Assembly (NCBI RefSeq): GCF_013369485.1
Contig: NZ_JABWEB010000010.1
Coordinates: 62,001 to 126,000 of the forward strand
DNA from: Massilia sp. BJB1822
Lineage (GTDB): Bacteria > Pseudomonadota > Gammaproteobacteria > Burkholderiales > Burkholderiaceae_D
Length of the DNA stretch: 64,000 nucleotides
Direction: 5' to 3'
Below are positions 44,803 through 53,638 of this stretch, piece by piece. Numbering within the stretch: position 1 is the stretch's first letter; every line of letters starts with the position of its first letter. The position numbers were made by a program, and so were the translations under genes. The notes below the pieces were generated by a model, which did not search any database, was not told the origin of the DNA, and worked only from the letters and a program-made list of their open reading frames with translations.

Positions 44803-47328
44803 TCAAGCCTGCTTCATGATCGGAATGCGTTTGCGCTCTTCGATGGTGGCGGGGCGGATCTGCCCGCGCTCCTCCATGAAGACCACGTTATTGTCTTTTT
44901 CCTCGCTGTTGACGAAGTGGCGGAAGCGCTGGCGCGTTTCGGGATTGGTGACGGCTTCTTTCCATTCGCAGGCATAGGTATCGACCACGCGCTGCATATC
45001 GGCTTCCATCTCGGCAGCGATGCCCAGCTTGTCGCCGATGACCACGGACTTCAGATAATCCAGCCCGCCTTCCAGATTCTCGCGCCAGGTGCTGGTGCGC
45101 TGCAGACGGTCGGCGGTGCGGCTGTAGAACATTAGGAAGCGGTCGATATAGCGCACCAGCGTGGCCTTATCCAGGTCGGCGGCGAACAGCTCGGCGTGGC
45201 GCGGCTTCATGCCGCCGTTGCCGCAGACGTAAAGGTTCCAGCCTTTTTCGGTGGCGATGATGCCCACATCCTTGCCCTGCGCCTCGGCGCATTCGCGCGT
45301 GCAGCCGGATACGCCGAACTTGATCTTGTGCGGCGTGCGCAAACCCTTGTAGCGGTTTTCCAGCTCGATCGCCAGGCCCACGCTATCGTCTACACCGTAA
45401 CGGCACCAGGTCGAGCCGACGCAGGATTTCACGGTGCGCAGCGATTTGCCGTAGGCGTGGCCGGTTTCAAAACCCGCCGCGATCAGTTCTTCCCAGATCG
45501 AGGGCAACTGCTCGACGCGCGCACCGAACAGGTCGACGCGCTGGCCGCCCGTGATCTTGGTGTACAGGCCGTACTTCTTGGCGACCATGCCGACCGCGAT
45601 CAAGCCATCGGCCGTGACTTCGCCGCCGGGCATGCGCGGCACCACGGAGTAAGTGCCGTCCTTCTGGATATTGCCGAGGAAGTAGTCGTTCGAATCCTGC
45701 AGGCTGGCGTGTTCCTTTTTCAGCACGAAATCGTTCCAGCAAGTCGCCAGGATGGAGGCCGCAAGCGGCTTGCAGATATCGCAGCCCAGTCCCTTGCCAT
45801 GCTGGGCCAGCAGCGCATCGAAAGTCTTGATCTGGCCGACGCGGATCAGGTGGAACAGTTCCTGGCGCGAATAAGCGAAGTGTTCGCAGACGTGGTTGTT
45901 CACGTCCATGCCCAGCTTCTTCATCTCAGCCTTCATGATCTGCGTCACCAGCGGCACGCAGCCGCCGCAGGAAGTGCCGGCGCCGGTGCATTTCTTCAGC
46001 GCGCCGATGCTGGTGGCACCACCCGCCACCGCCTCGCATAGCGCACCTTTCGACACATCGTTGCAGGAGCAGATTTGCGCTGCGGCGGGCAAGGCTTCCA
46101 CGCCCAGGCCCGGCTTGGCCTTGCCGTCGGACTGCGGCAGGATCAGGAACTCGGGCGCTTCGGGCAGTTCGATTTTGTTCAGCATCATCTGCAGCAGCGA
46201 GCCGTATTCGCCCGCATCGCCCACCAGCACGCCGCCCAGCAGATATTTGCCGCAGTCGGAGACGACGATCTTCTTGTACACCTGCTTGCGCTCGTCGGTG
46301 AACTGGTAGCTGCGGCAGCCTTCGTGCTTGCCGTGCGGGTCGCCGATGCTGGCGACATCCACACCCATCAGTTTCAACTTGGTGCTCATATCGGCGCCGC
46401 CGAAAGCGGCTTGCTGACCAGCGATATGGCGGGCCGCCACGCGCGCCATATCGTAGCCGGGAGCGACCAGGCCAAAGACCTGGCCACTCCACTGCGCGCA
46501 CTCGCCAATCGCATACACGTCCGGATCGGAAGTCAGGCAGGCGTCATCGATGGCGATGCCGCCGCGCGCGCCGATCTCCAGGCCGCATTCGCGGGCCAGA
46601 TAGTCGCGAGGACGGATGCCCGCCGAGAAGACGATCATATCGGTGTCGAGATGGCTGCCATCGGCGAAGTTCATGCGGTGCGTGTTGTTCTCACCATCGA
46701 CAATCTCCAGCGTGTTCTTACCGGTATGGACGGTCACGCCCAGTTCCTCGATGCGGCTGCGCAGAATGCGGCCGCCGCCATCGTCCACCTGCACCGCCAT
46801 CAGGCGCGGCGCGAATTCGACCACATGCGTTTCCAGCCGCATATCGCGCAAGGCCTTGGCGCACTCCAGGCCAAGCAGGCCGCCGCCGATCACCACGCCG
46901 CTGCGCGAGCGCTGGCCGCATTCGAGCATCGCTTCCAGATCCTCGATGGTGCGGTAGACGAAGCAGTCCCTGCGTTCCTTGCCCGGCAGCGGCGGCACGA
47001 AGGGGAAGGAGCCGGTGGCGAAGACCAGCTTGTCGTAAGCGAGCGTTTCGCCGCCGTTCGTCGTCACCGTCCTGGCTTCGCGGTCCACGGCCACGGCGCG
47101 CGCGTTCAGCTTGAGCACCATGTCCTTGCGTTCGAAGAAGCCGGGTTTGACCAGCGACAGATCCTCGGCGCTTTTCCCGGCAAAGAACTCGGACAGGTGC
47201 ACGCGGTCGTAAGCCGGACGCGACTCTTCGCACAGCACGGTCACGTCCAGCTGCTGCGCACCGCTCTCCGCCAGGCATTCCAGGAATTTGTGGCCGACCA
47301 TGCCATGGCCGATGACGACGATTTTCAT
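44803..47328 (-). CDS. nirB: Nitrite reductase (NADH) large subunit
   Basis: The 841-residue cytoplasmic enzyme reduces nitrite to ammonium. In order: FAD domain (MKIVVIGHGMVGHKFLECL), NAD domain (GVVIGGGLLGLECAKALR), BFD [2Fe-2S] domain (QICSCNDVSKGALCEAV, TSCGGCVPL), two ferredoxin-like half domains and the [4Fe-4S]/sirohaem motifs KSCVGSTWCRYG and VSGCTRECAEAQGKD. The ATG at 47328 is preceded by AAGGAG; the longer open frame upstream enters the transporter gene and is rejected. It starts 10 bases after the transporter stop. Confidence 0.97.
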   Translation of the reverse strand: MKIVVIGHGMVGHKFLECLAESGAQQLDVTVLCEESRPAYDRVHLSEFFAGKSAEDLSLVKPGFFERKDMVLKLNARAVAVDREARTVTTNGGETLAYDKLVFATGSFPFVPPLPGKERRDCFVYRTIEDLEAMLECGQRSRSGVVIGGGLLGLECAKALRDMRLETHVVEFAPRLMAVQVDDGGGRILRSRIEELGVTVHTGKNTLEIVDGENNTHRMNFADGSHLDTDMIVFSAGIRPRDYLARECGLEIGARGGIAIDDACLTSDPDVYAIGECAQWSGQVFGLVAPGYDMARVAARHIAGQQAAFGGADMSTKLKLMGVDVASIGDPHGKHEGCRSYQFTDERKQVYKKIVVSDCGKYLLGGVLVGDAGEYGSLLQMMLNKIELPEAPEFLILPQSDGKAKPGLGVEALPAAAQICSCNDVSKGALCEAVAGGATSIGALKKCTGAGTSCGGCVPLVTQIMKAEMKKLGMDVNNHVCEHFAYSRQELFHLIRVGQIKTFDALLAQHGKGLGCDICKPLAASILATCWNDFVLKKEHASLQDSNDYFLGNIQKDGTYSVVPRMPGGEVTADGLIAVGMVAKKYGLYTKITGGQRVDLFGARVEQLPSIWEELIAAGFETGHAYGKSLRTVKSCVGSTWCRYGVDDSVGLAIELENRYKGLRTPHKIKFGVSGCTRECAEAQGKDVGIIATEKGWNLYVCGNGGMKPRHAELFAADLDKATLVRYIDRFLMFYSRTADRLQRTSTWRENLEGGLDYLKSVVIGDKLGIAAEMEADMQRVVDTYACEWKEAVTNPETRQRFRHFVNSEEKDNNVVFMEERGQIRPATIEERKRIPIMKQA

Positions 47329-47338
47329 TCCATTCTCC

Positions 47339-48637
47339 TTAAGCTGTGGCCTTGGCGATGGCCGGTTCTTCCGCCGCCGCACCGAAGCGGGCGGCGATCG
47401 CGCACAGGGCCGAGGCGGCAACCAGCAGACCAAGCACGCTCAGTGTTTGCTGGGTATCGCCCAGGCCTTTCATCAGGAAGCCTGCGGCCACCGCCCCCAC
47501 ATTGCCACCCGCGCCGATGATGCCGGCCACGCCGCCCAGGGCGCGCTTGTCCACAAAGGGCACCAACGCGTAAGTGGCGCCGCAGGCCATATGGGTGAAC
47601 AGGCCGAAGACCAGCATGGCGACCACGGCGAAGGCCACGCTCTCCGCATGCGAGAACCACAGCAGGCCTGCGCCCTCGCCGATCATCATCACGAACAGCA
47701 GGGTGACGCGGCTATTCAGGCTGCCGCGCAGGGCGGCCTTGTCCGACAGCCAGCCGCCAAGAGCGCGTGCGAACAGCGCCAGCAGGCCGAAGCTGCCCGC
47801 CGCCATGCCCGCTTCTTTCAGGGTCAGCTTGAAGTGGTCGACGTAGTAGATAGCGGCGATGTTGTGGATGAAGATTTCCACGCCAAAGCAGGCGCCATAA
47901 GTCACGAACAGCAGCCATACGCGATAGTTCGACGCGGCCAGGCGGAAACTGGCCCAGCCGCCCTTCTTGCCGCTTTCCAGTTCCACGCCGGCGGCGCGCA
48001 GTTCGGCGTAATTCCCTTCCGGGCAGTCCTGCGTAAAGCGGTAGTAGACGAAGGCCATGAGCAACATCAGCACGCCGGGCACGATCAGCGCGGCGCGCCA
48101 GCCCATGGTCTCGTTCACGCCCAGCATGACGAGAGCCGCCATCAGCAGCGGCATCAGCGCCTGCGCCACGCCGCCGCCCGCGTTGCCCCAGCCTGCCGCC
48201 GCCGCATTGGCGGTGCCGACGATGCGCGGCGCGAACATCACCGAGGTGTGGTACTGGGTGATGACGAAGCTGGCGCCGACCGCGCCGATCAGCAGGCGGA
48301 AGAAGAGAAAGCCTTCATACGTCTGCGCCGCCGCCACGCCCAGCACCGGAATGGAACCCAGCAGCAGCAGGCCGGTATAGGTTTTGCGCGGGCCGTAGCG
48401 GTCGCACAGCGGGCCGACCAGCAGGCGCACCACGATGGTGATAGCGACGGCGGCGATATTGATATTGGCGATCTGCGCCGGCGTCAACCCGAATTCGCCT
48501 TTGATGACGGGCATCAGCGGCGCGCAGGCAAACCACGCGAAGAAGCAAATGAAGAAGGCCATCCAGGTCAGATGGAAGGCACGCATTTGCGGCGTGTGGA
48601 AGGTGAAGAGGTCGATGCTGCTTGCTTTGCTGGCCAT
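47339..48637 (-). CDS. Nitrate/nitrite MFS transporter (NarK/NasA type)
   Basis: The 432-residue 12-span protein of the nitrate/nitrite porter family has RAFHLTWMAFFICFFAWFACAPLMP at its start (FHLTWMAFFICFFAWFA is the family hallmark), the first nitrate signature near ASFVITQYHTSVMFAPRIVG and the second near ATYALVPFVDKRALGGVAGI. It imports nitrate for the downstream reductases. It is the first gene after the regulated leader at 48638-48797, with AGGG 8 bases before its ATG. Its own name is left open because nasA is used here for the reductase. Confidence 0.93.
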   Translation of the reverse strand: MASKASSIDLFTFHTPQMRAFHLTWMAFFICFFAWFACAPLMPVIKGEFGLTPAQIANINIAAVAITIVVRLLVGPLCDRYGPRKTYTGLLLLGSIPVLGVAAAQTYEGFLFFRLLIGAVGASFVITQYHTSVMFAPRIVGTANAAAAGWGNAGGGVAQALMPLLMAALVMLGVNETMGWRAALIVPGVLMLLMAFVYYRFTQDCPEGNYAELRAAGVELESGKKGGWASFRLAASNYRVWLLFVTYGACFGVEIFIHNIAAIYYVDHFKLTLKEAGMAAGSFGLLALFARALGGWLSDKAALRGSLNSRVTLLFVMMIGEGAGLLWFSHAESVAFAVVAMLVFGLFTHMACGATYALVPFVDKRALGGVAGIIGAGGNVGAVAAGFLMKGLGDTQQTLSVLGLLVAASALCAIAARFGAAAEEPAIAKATA

Positions 48638-48660
48638 TTTTTTATCCCTGTTCAGAAAAC

Positions 48661-48708
48661 AAAAAGGCGTCCGCGCAGCAGGTCGAAATACCTTGCCGGG
48701 CGGACGCC
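48661..48708 (-). terminator. Leader terminator (attenuator) of the nitrate operon
   Basis: On the minus strand an 8-bp stem GGCGTCCG / CGGACGCC with a loop of about 32 bases is followed by TTTTTG, and ends 23 bases before the transporter ATG. It lies between the promoter and the first gene, so it works as an attenuator. Its place just after the ANTAR hairpins at 48717-48769 indicates that NasT binding should suppress it. Confidence 0.85.
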
Positions 48709-48716
48709 GTTGTCCT

Positions 48717-48769
48717 GCCGGTCCTTCGTTAGACCGGCGCATATGTTGGGGAGGATCGCCATTGACCCT
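48717..48769 (-). ncRNA. ANTAR-target two-hairpin RNA motif in the nitrate operon leader
   Basis: Read on the minus strand, hairpin P1 (48769-48752) is AGGGTC-AATGGC-GATCCT and hairpin P2 (48738-48717) is GCCGGTCT-AACGAA-GGACCGGC. Both six-base loops have A at position 1 and G at position 4, the published hallmark of RNAs bound by ANTAR proteins such as NasR, NasT and EutV. The hairpins are 13 bases apart and lie between the predicted transcription start and the terminator at 48661-48708. NasT, an ANTAR protein, is encoded upstream at 50132-50731. Confidence 0.9.
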
Positions 48770-48781
48770 TGCCTATCTCTT

Positions 48782-48797
48782 TGCAAAAGCCGTGCCA
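48782..48797 (-). promoter_or_regulatory. Sigma-54 promoter of the nitrate assimilation operon
   Basis: The minus strand reads TGGCACGGCTTTTGCA, a full match to TGGCACG-N4-TTGCA. Transcription would begin near 48771, directly before hairpin P1, giving a leader of about 135 bases ahead of the transporter ATG. Nitrogen-regulated (NtrC, RpoN) control is the expected reading. Confidence 0.9.
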
Positions 48798-48882
48798 GCA
48801 GCGAACGAACGTGCTTTCAGAGGGAGGCGGCGATTTCTCCGCTACAGCGGCGGCGCGTTCAGCGCCTGGAATGACTTATCGC

Positions 48883-48909
48883 GGTGCAGACCTGCCCATA
48901 AATGGTGCA
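48883..48909. promoter_or_regulatory. NtrC-like enhancer sites upstream of the nitrate operon promoter
   Basis: TGCCCA-TAAA-TGGTGCA at 48893-48909 is a near palindrome of the NtrC half-site TGGTGCA, and a second GGTGCA half lies at 48883-48888, 21 bases (two helical turns) away. They sit about 110-140 bases upstream of the predicted start, just after the nasS stop codon. The second full site lacks its partner half, so affinity may be modest. Confidence 0.5.
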
Positions 48910-48937
48910 GCGCAGCGTTGCCGAGCACGCAAGCCCT

Positions 48938-50089
48938 TCAGCCGGCGCTCAAAGGGAAACTGGCCGCATAGCGCGCCGGATCGCTGCCGTCCCACACCGT
49001 ACCGTCCATCAGCGTGGAGCAGCGCAGCATGGCCATGGGCGCTGCCACTTCGGCCATCTCGGCCATCTCGGCCGCCTCGCGGTAGAGCGCCAGGCGCTGC
49101 ACCGACTGCGCCACGGCGAGGTAATCGGGTTCTGTCTTGAGCAGACCCCAGCGGCGAAACTGGGTCATGAACCACATACCGTCCGAGAGATAAGGCAGAT
49201 TGGCCGCCCCCTCCTGGTGGAAGCGCAGGCAGTCGGGATCTTCCCAGCGCTGGCCCATGCCATTGTCGTAGTGGCCGAGAATGCGCTCGCAGATTGCCTC
49301 CTTACCGGTGTTGACGTAATGCGGCGCGGAGATGATTTCGGCCATCGCCATGCGATTGGCGGCGCTGGCGTCGATCCAGCGGCTGGCTTCCAGTACGGCG
49401 GCGATCATGGCGCGGCAAGTATTGGGGTTGGCCTGGACAAAATCGGCGCTGGCGGCCAGCACCTTCTCCGGATGGTTCGGCCAGATCTGCTGGCTGGTGG
49501 CGATGGTGACGCCCACGCCATCCATCATGGCACGCTGGTTCCATGGTTCCCCGGCACAGAAACCGTCAATGTGGCCGCCCGCCAGATTGGCCACCATCTG
49601 TGCGGGCGGAATGGTGATGGTGCGCGCATCGCGCTGCGGATGGATGCCGTGCGCCGCCAGCCAGTAGTAGAGCCACATGGCATGGGTGCCGGTAGGGAAG
49701 GTCTGGGCGAAGCTGAAGCGGCGCGCGCTGGAGCGCATCAGCTGCGCCAGCGTAGCGCCATCCACCGCGCCCTGCCGCGCCAGCGCCGACGACAAGGTGA
49801 TGGCCTGGCCATTGCGGTTCAGGTTCATCAGCACCGCCATATCCTTGCGTGGTGAACCGATGCCGAGCTGGGTGCCGTACACCATGCCATATAGTGCGTG
49901 GGCCGCATCCAGCTCGCCGCCGAGCAGCTTGTCGCGCACGGCCGACCAGGAGGATTCCTTGCGCGGTACGATACGGATGCCATATTTGCGGTCGAAGCCC
50001 AGCACGGCGGCCATGACGACGGAAGCGCAATCGCTGAGCGGATTGAAGCCGATGCGGACAGTCTCTTTCTCTACTTGTATTTTCTGCAT
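48938..50089 (-). CDS. nasS: NasS, nitrate/nitrite sensor (NrtA/CmpA-like) controlling NasT
   Basis: The 383-residue protein is related to nitrate-binding proteins NrtA and CmpA: RIGFNPLSDCASVVMAAVLG, RDKLLGGELDAAHALYGMVYG, GFCAGEPWNQRAM and DCLRFHQEGAANLPYLSDGMWFMTQ. It has no signal peptide or lipobox, consistent with the cytoplasmic NasS that sequesters NasT until nitrate binds. The ATG at 50089 is taken rather than an upstream in-frame start at 50128 because the family begins here. It follows nasT by 42 bases. Confidence 0.9.
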   Translation of the reverse strand: MQKIQVEKETVRIGFNPLSDCASVVMAAVLGFDRKYGIRIVPRKESSWSAVRDKLLGGELDAAHALYGMVYGTQLGIGSPRKDMAVLMNLNRNGQAITLSSALARQGAVDGATLAQLMRSSARRFSFAQTFPTGTHAMWLYYWLAAHGIHPQRDARTITIPPAQMVANLAGGHIDGFCAGEPWNQRAMMDGVGVTIATSQQIWPNHPEKVLAASADFVQANPNTCRAMIAAVLEASRWIDASAANRMAMAEIISAPHYVNTGKEAICERILGHYDNGMGQRWEDPDCLRFHQEGAANLPYLSDGMWFMTQFRRWGLLKTEPDYLAVAQSVQRLALYREAAEMAEMAEVAAPMAMLRCSTLMDGTVWDGSDPARYAASFPLSAG

Positions 50090-50131
50090 AATGATTCCAG
50101 CGTGGCTGGGCGCACCAAATGCGTGCACGCC

Positions 50132-50731
50132 TCAACCCAGCAAATCCTCCACGTCGAGAATGCGCTGGGCCACTTCCGCCAGCTTCAGGTTCTTGTTCAT
50201 CGCCAGCGTGCGCAGCTTCTGGTATGCCTGGTCCTCGCTCAGTCCATGGCGCAGCATGAGCAAGCCTTTGGCGCGGTCGATCACCTTGCGCTCGGCCAGT
50301 TTGTGCCGGGTGCTTTCCAGTTCGTCGCGCAGCTTCTGCTCATGGCGGAAGCGCGCCAGCGCCACATTCAGCACCGGCTTGATGCGCTCCGCCTGCAGGC
50401 CGGCCACGATATAGGCGCTGACGCCCGCTTCCAGCGCGGCTTCCATGGCGGAGGGGTCTTCATCCTCGGTAAACATGACGATGGGGCGGCGCTCGTCGCG
50501 CGTGGCGAGCACGATGTGTTCGAGCACGTCGCGCGCATCCGATTCGGCGTCGATGATGATCATGTCGGGCTGCAGCCGCGCGATCTGTGCGGGCAGGTGC
50601 AGGTCGGCCGGCAGCGAGGCGATGATCTGGTAGCCGGCCTCCTTCAAGCCCGCATGCAGGGCGTGCGCGCGCAGCGAAGCCTCGCTTTCGGCGGGCGGAT
50701 GGATAACGAGGATGCGTAGATGGCGGCTCAT
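50132..50731 (-). CDS. nasT: NasT, ANTAR-domain antitermination regulator
   Basis: The 199-residue protein has a receiver-like domain (about 5-120, with MIIIDAESDARDVLEH) and a C-terminal ANTAR domain: the coiled linker ELESTRHKLAERKVIDRAKG followed by LLMLRHGLSEDQAYQKLRTL and AMNKNLKLAEVAQ. ANTAR domains bind paired hexaloop hairpins and stop terminator formation; the target lies at 48717-48769. NasS regulates it by protein contact, not phosphorylation. It begins 42 bases after the sulfonate permease gene in the same direction. Confidence 0.93.
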   Translation of the reverse strand: MSRHLRILVIHPPAESEASLRAHALHAGLKEAGYQIIASLPADLHLPAQIARLQPDMIIIDAESDARDVLEHIVLATRDERRPIVMFTEDEDPSAMEAALEAGVSAYIVAGLQAERIKPVLNVALARFRHEQKLRDELESTRHKLAERKVIDRAKGLLMLRHGLSEDQAYQKLRTLAMNKNLKLAEVAQRILDVEDLLG

Positions 50732-50773
50732 GCTGCAGATTGAGCAAGAAGCGCGCCAGCTATCGAAGATGGG

Positions 50774-51733
50774 CTAGCGCTGCATGCCCCAGCGCCGCAC
50801 GGTGACGCGCTCCAGCGTGGCAAAGACGAGGTTCTCGGCCAGCAGGCCAATCAGGATGACGGCCGCCAGTCCGGCGAACACCTTGTCGGTATACAGTTCG
50901 TTGCGGTTCTGGAAGATATACCAGCCCAAGCCGCCCTGCCCCGCCGACGCGCCGAAGATCAGCTCCGCCGCGATCAGGGTGCGCCAGGCGAAAGCCCAGC
51001 TGATTTTCAGGCCGGACAGGATGCTGGGCGCGGCGGCCGGAATCAGAATCTGCACCACAAAGGGAAGACCGCGCAAGCCATAATTGCGGCCCGCCATGCG
51101 CAGGGTTTCCGGCACACTCTGGAAGCCGCTGCCGGTGGCCAGCGCCAGCGGCCAAAGCACGGCGTGGATCAGCACAAAGGACAGGCTGGCCTGGCCCAGT
51201 CCCAGCCACAGCATGGCCAGCGGCAGCAGGGCGATGGCGGGCAAGGGATTGAACATGGCGACCAGGGTTTCCAGCAGGTCGCGGCCAAAGCGGGTGGACA
51301 CGGCCAGCGCCGTCAGCAGAAAGGCAGCCAGCACGCCCGCCAGATAGCCTTTCAGCAGCGCCGCCAGCGACACGCTGACTTTAGCCAGCAGCTCGCCGGA
51401 GGCAAGTCCGCCAGCAAAGGCATGCGCGGTCTGCAGAAAGCTGGGCAGCATCAGATCGTTGTTCTGCCAGCGCGCGCCCAGTTCCCAGACGAGGGCCAGC
51501 GCCAGCAGCAGCAAGCCTTTGCGCAGCCAGGCTTGGCGTCCGGCCCATTGCAACACGTCGCTGCCGCTGCGCCGCCAGGCGCGCTGCGCCACCGCAGCTT
51601 CCACCTCTTCTTTTGGCTCCGGCGCGGACGGCGCGGCATCGCGCGGGCGGCCTGGCAGTTGCACCAGCCAAGGCAAGGCGGCCGGATATTCCAGCTCGGG
51701 ACGGATCGGCGGTTCGAATAATGGGGCGCTCAT
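50774..51733 (-). CDS. ABC transporter permease, TauC/SsuC-like
   Basis: The 319-residue inner-membrane permease has a Pro/Arg-rich cytoplasmic N-terminus of about 75 residues, longer than usual, then about six spans and the coupling loop ETLRMAGRNYGLRGLPFVVQ. It belongs to the nitrate/taurine/sulfonate importer family. The GTG/ATG region overlaps the ATPase gene by four bases. With a TauD-like dioxygenase upstream, sulfonate uptake is more likely than nitrate. Confidence 0.87.
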   Translation of the reverse strand: MSAPLFEPPIRPELEYPAALPWLVQLPGRPRDAAPSAPEPKEEVEAAVAQRAWRRSGSDVLQWAGRQAWLRKGLLLLALALVWELGARWQNNDLMLPSFLQTAHAFAGGLASGELLAKVSVSLAALLKGYLAGVLAAFLLTALAVSTRFGRDLLETLVAMFNPLPAIALLPLAMLWLGLGQASLSFVLIHAVLWPLALATGSGFQSVPETLRMAGRNYGLRGLPFVVQILIPAAAPSILSGLKISWAFAWRTLIAAELIFGASAGQGGLGWYIFQNRNELYTDKVFAGLAAVILIGLLAENLVFATLERVTVRRWGMQR

Positions 51734-52620
51734 GCCTGCCTCGCAGTCTCGGAACCGGTGGCGGCCGGGGTAAGCGCCGCGCCTTGCGCAGCCGGATGCG
51801 GCGCTGCTTCATGGGCAGCGGCATCGGCGCCAAACAGGAGCTTGTGGATGCGCTGGCTGGCAGCCTGGAATTCGGCGCCGCCCGCACTATTCAAATCAAA
51901 CTGGTGGCTGTTGATCTCGGCCCGCACCCGGCCCGGATGCGGCGACAGCAGCAGGATGCGGTTGCCCACCACCAGCGCCTCCTCGATCGAATGGGTGACA
52001 AAGAGCAGCGTGAAGCGCGCCTCTTCCCACAAGCGGCCCAGCTCTTCCTGCATCTTGCGCCGGGTCAGCGCGTCGAGGGCGGCGAAGGGTTCGTCCATCA
52101 GCAGCACTTCCGGCTCCATGGCCAGGGCGCGCGCAATCGCCACGCGCTGCTTCATGCCGCCGGACAGGGTGTGCGGATAGGCGTCGGCAAAGCCATCCAG
52201 GCCCACCTTGGCGATCCAGTGCAGGGCGCGTTCCTCGGCTTCGTGGCGCTTGGCGCGGCCCGAAGCCAGCAAGGGGAACATCACATTCTGCTTCACCGTC
52301 TTCCACGGCGGCAGCTGGTCGAATTCCTGGAACACGGCCATGCGCTGCGGCCCCGGCCCGCGCACCACCTGGCCGCCGACGCTGATGCTGCCTGCGGCCG
52401 GCGTCACAAAGCCGCCCGCAGCCTTCAGCAGCGAGGATTTGCCGCAGCCGGAAGGCCCAAGCAGCACAAAGCGGTCGCCGCCATATACGTCGAAGCTGAC
52501 GCCATCGGTGGCCCGCAGCACGCGGCCTTCGCTGCGGTATTCCAGCGTCACATTGCGCGCCCGCAGCAGCGGCTCGGCGATGCTGGATGGCGGCACCAGA
52601 TGCAGGGCTTGCGCTGCCAT
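51730..52620 (-). CDS. ABC transporter ATP-binding protein, TauB/SsuB-like
   Basis: The 296-residue ATPase shows Walker A GPSGCGKSS, Q-loop VFQEFDQLPPWKTV, signature LSGGMKQRVAIARAL, Walker B VLLMDEPFAALD and H-loop VTHSIEEAL. The C-terminal 30 residues are Ala/Pro-rich and non-conserved. It follows the binding-protein gene with one base between them and overlaps the permease gene. Confidence 0.92.
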   Translation of the reverse strand: MAAQALHLVPPSSIAEPLLRARNVTLEYRSEGRVLRATDGVSFDVYGGDRFVLLGPSGCGKSSLLKAAGGFVTPAAGSISVGGQVVRGPGPQRMAVFQEFDQLPPWKTVKQNVMFPLLASGRAKRHEAEERALHWIAKVGLDGFADAYPHTLSGGMKQRVAIARALAMEPEVLLMDEPFAALDALTRRKMQEELGRLWEEARFTLLFVTHSIEEALVVGNRILLLSPHPGRVRAEINSHQFDLNSAGGAEFQAASQRIHKLLFGADAAAHEAAPHPAAQGAALTPAATGSETARQA

Positions 52621-52621
52621 C

Positions 52622-53626
52622 TCAGCCGCCCTGCCCGATCAGGGGATCGTCGAAGAAGTAATCCTTCCAGCTGGCCGGCTGGTTCTTGATCACGCCGACG
52701 CGGTGCATGAACTGCGCCAGCACAAAGGTGTTCTGCGGCGCGATGCGGAACTGCACTTCGGGATTGCGGATGATCTTCAGCAGCAGATCGCGCTCGATCT
52801 TTGACTTGTTGAGGCGCTGGTAAATGTCGGCCGCGCCCTCCGGATTCTTGTTCACATACTCGGCCGCTTCGGCCAGCGCCGCCGTGAAGGCGCGGTAAGT
52901 CTTGGGATTCTCGCTGCGGTATTTTTCGGTGGCGTACAAGACCGTCGAAGAAGTCGGGCCGCCCTGCACATCGTAGGATTTCAGTACGATGCGGGCATTC
53001 GGATTCTGCGCCAATTCCTGTTCCTGGTAAGGCGGCGTGGCGAAGTGGCCGGTGATTTCCGTGCCGCCGGCGATGATGGCCGCCGTCGCATCGGGATGCG
53101 GCAGGGTTTGCGTGATCTTGTCAAGGCGCGCGTATTCCTTGTCGCCCCACTGCTTGGCCGCCGCCATCTGCAGGATGCGCGCCTGCACCGACACCACGGC
53201 GGCGGGCAGGCCGATGCGGTCCTTGTCAGTGAAGTCGGCAATCGTTTTCACCTTGGGGTTATTGCTGATCAGGTAGTAGGGGAAGCTGCCCAGCGCCGCC
53301 ACGCCGCGCACGTTCTGGCGGCCATTGGTGCGGTCCCACACCGTCAGCAGCGGACCCACGCCCGCACCGACGATATCGATGGCGCCGGACAGCAGCGCAT
53401 CGTTGGCGGCGGCGCCGCCGGAAAGCTGGGTCCATTCCACCTTGACGTCCACCCCGGCGCGCTTGCCATGCTTCTCGATCAGCTTCTGATCCTGCACCAC
53501 GTTCAGCAGCAGATACACGATGCCGTATTGTTCGGCGATGCGGATGCGGCCTTCGGCCTGCGCCGCATTCGCGGCGAAAGCAAAGCCGAGGGCAGCCAGC
53601 GTGGTACGCAGCAGGATCTTCTTCAT
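52622..53626 (-). CDS. ABC transporter substrate-binding protein, TauA/SsuA-like
   Basis: The 334-residue periplasmic protein starts with a signal peptide MKKILLRTTLAALGFAFAAN... cut after AQA. The mature part has the NMT1/SsuA-like pattern: QLSGGAAANDALLSGAIDIV, AAVVSVQARILQMAAAKQWG and HFATPPYQEQEL. The ligand is not readable from the sequence; taurine or another sulfonate is inferred from the neighbouring dioxygenase, 12 bases upstream in the same operon. Confidence 0.88.
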   Translation of the reverse strand: MKKILLRTTLAALGFAFAANAAQAEGRIRIAEQYGIVYLLLNVVQDQKLIEKHGKRAGVDVKVEWTQLSGGAAANDALLSGAIDIVGAGVGPLLTVWDRTNGRQNVRGVAALGSFPYYLISNNPKVKTIADFTDKDRIGLPAAVVSVQARILQMAAAKQWGDKEYARLDKITQTLPHPDATAAIIAGGTEITGHFATPPYQEQELAQNPNARIVLKSYDVQGGPTSSTVLYATEKYRSENPKTYRAFTAALAEAAEYVNKNPEGAADIYQRLNKSKIERDLLLKIIRNPEVQFRIAPQNTFVLAQFMHRVGVIKNQPASWKDYFFDDPLIGQGG

Positions 53627-53638
53627 GCAGTCTCCAGA

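Noticed and set aside
50774-53626. Assignment of the ABC genes as a nitrate transporter (NrtABCD) because of neighbouring nas genes
   Set aside because: An MFS nitrate transporter is already present in the nas operon, and the ABC operon starts with a TauD-type dioxygenase, favouring sulfonates. Not excluded, since the families are related.
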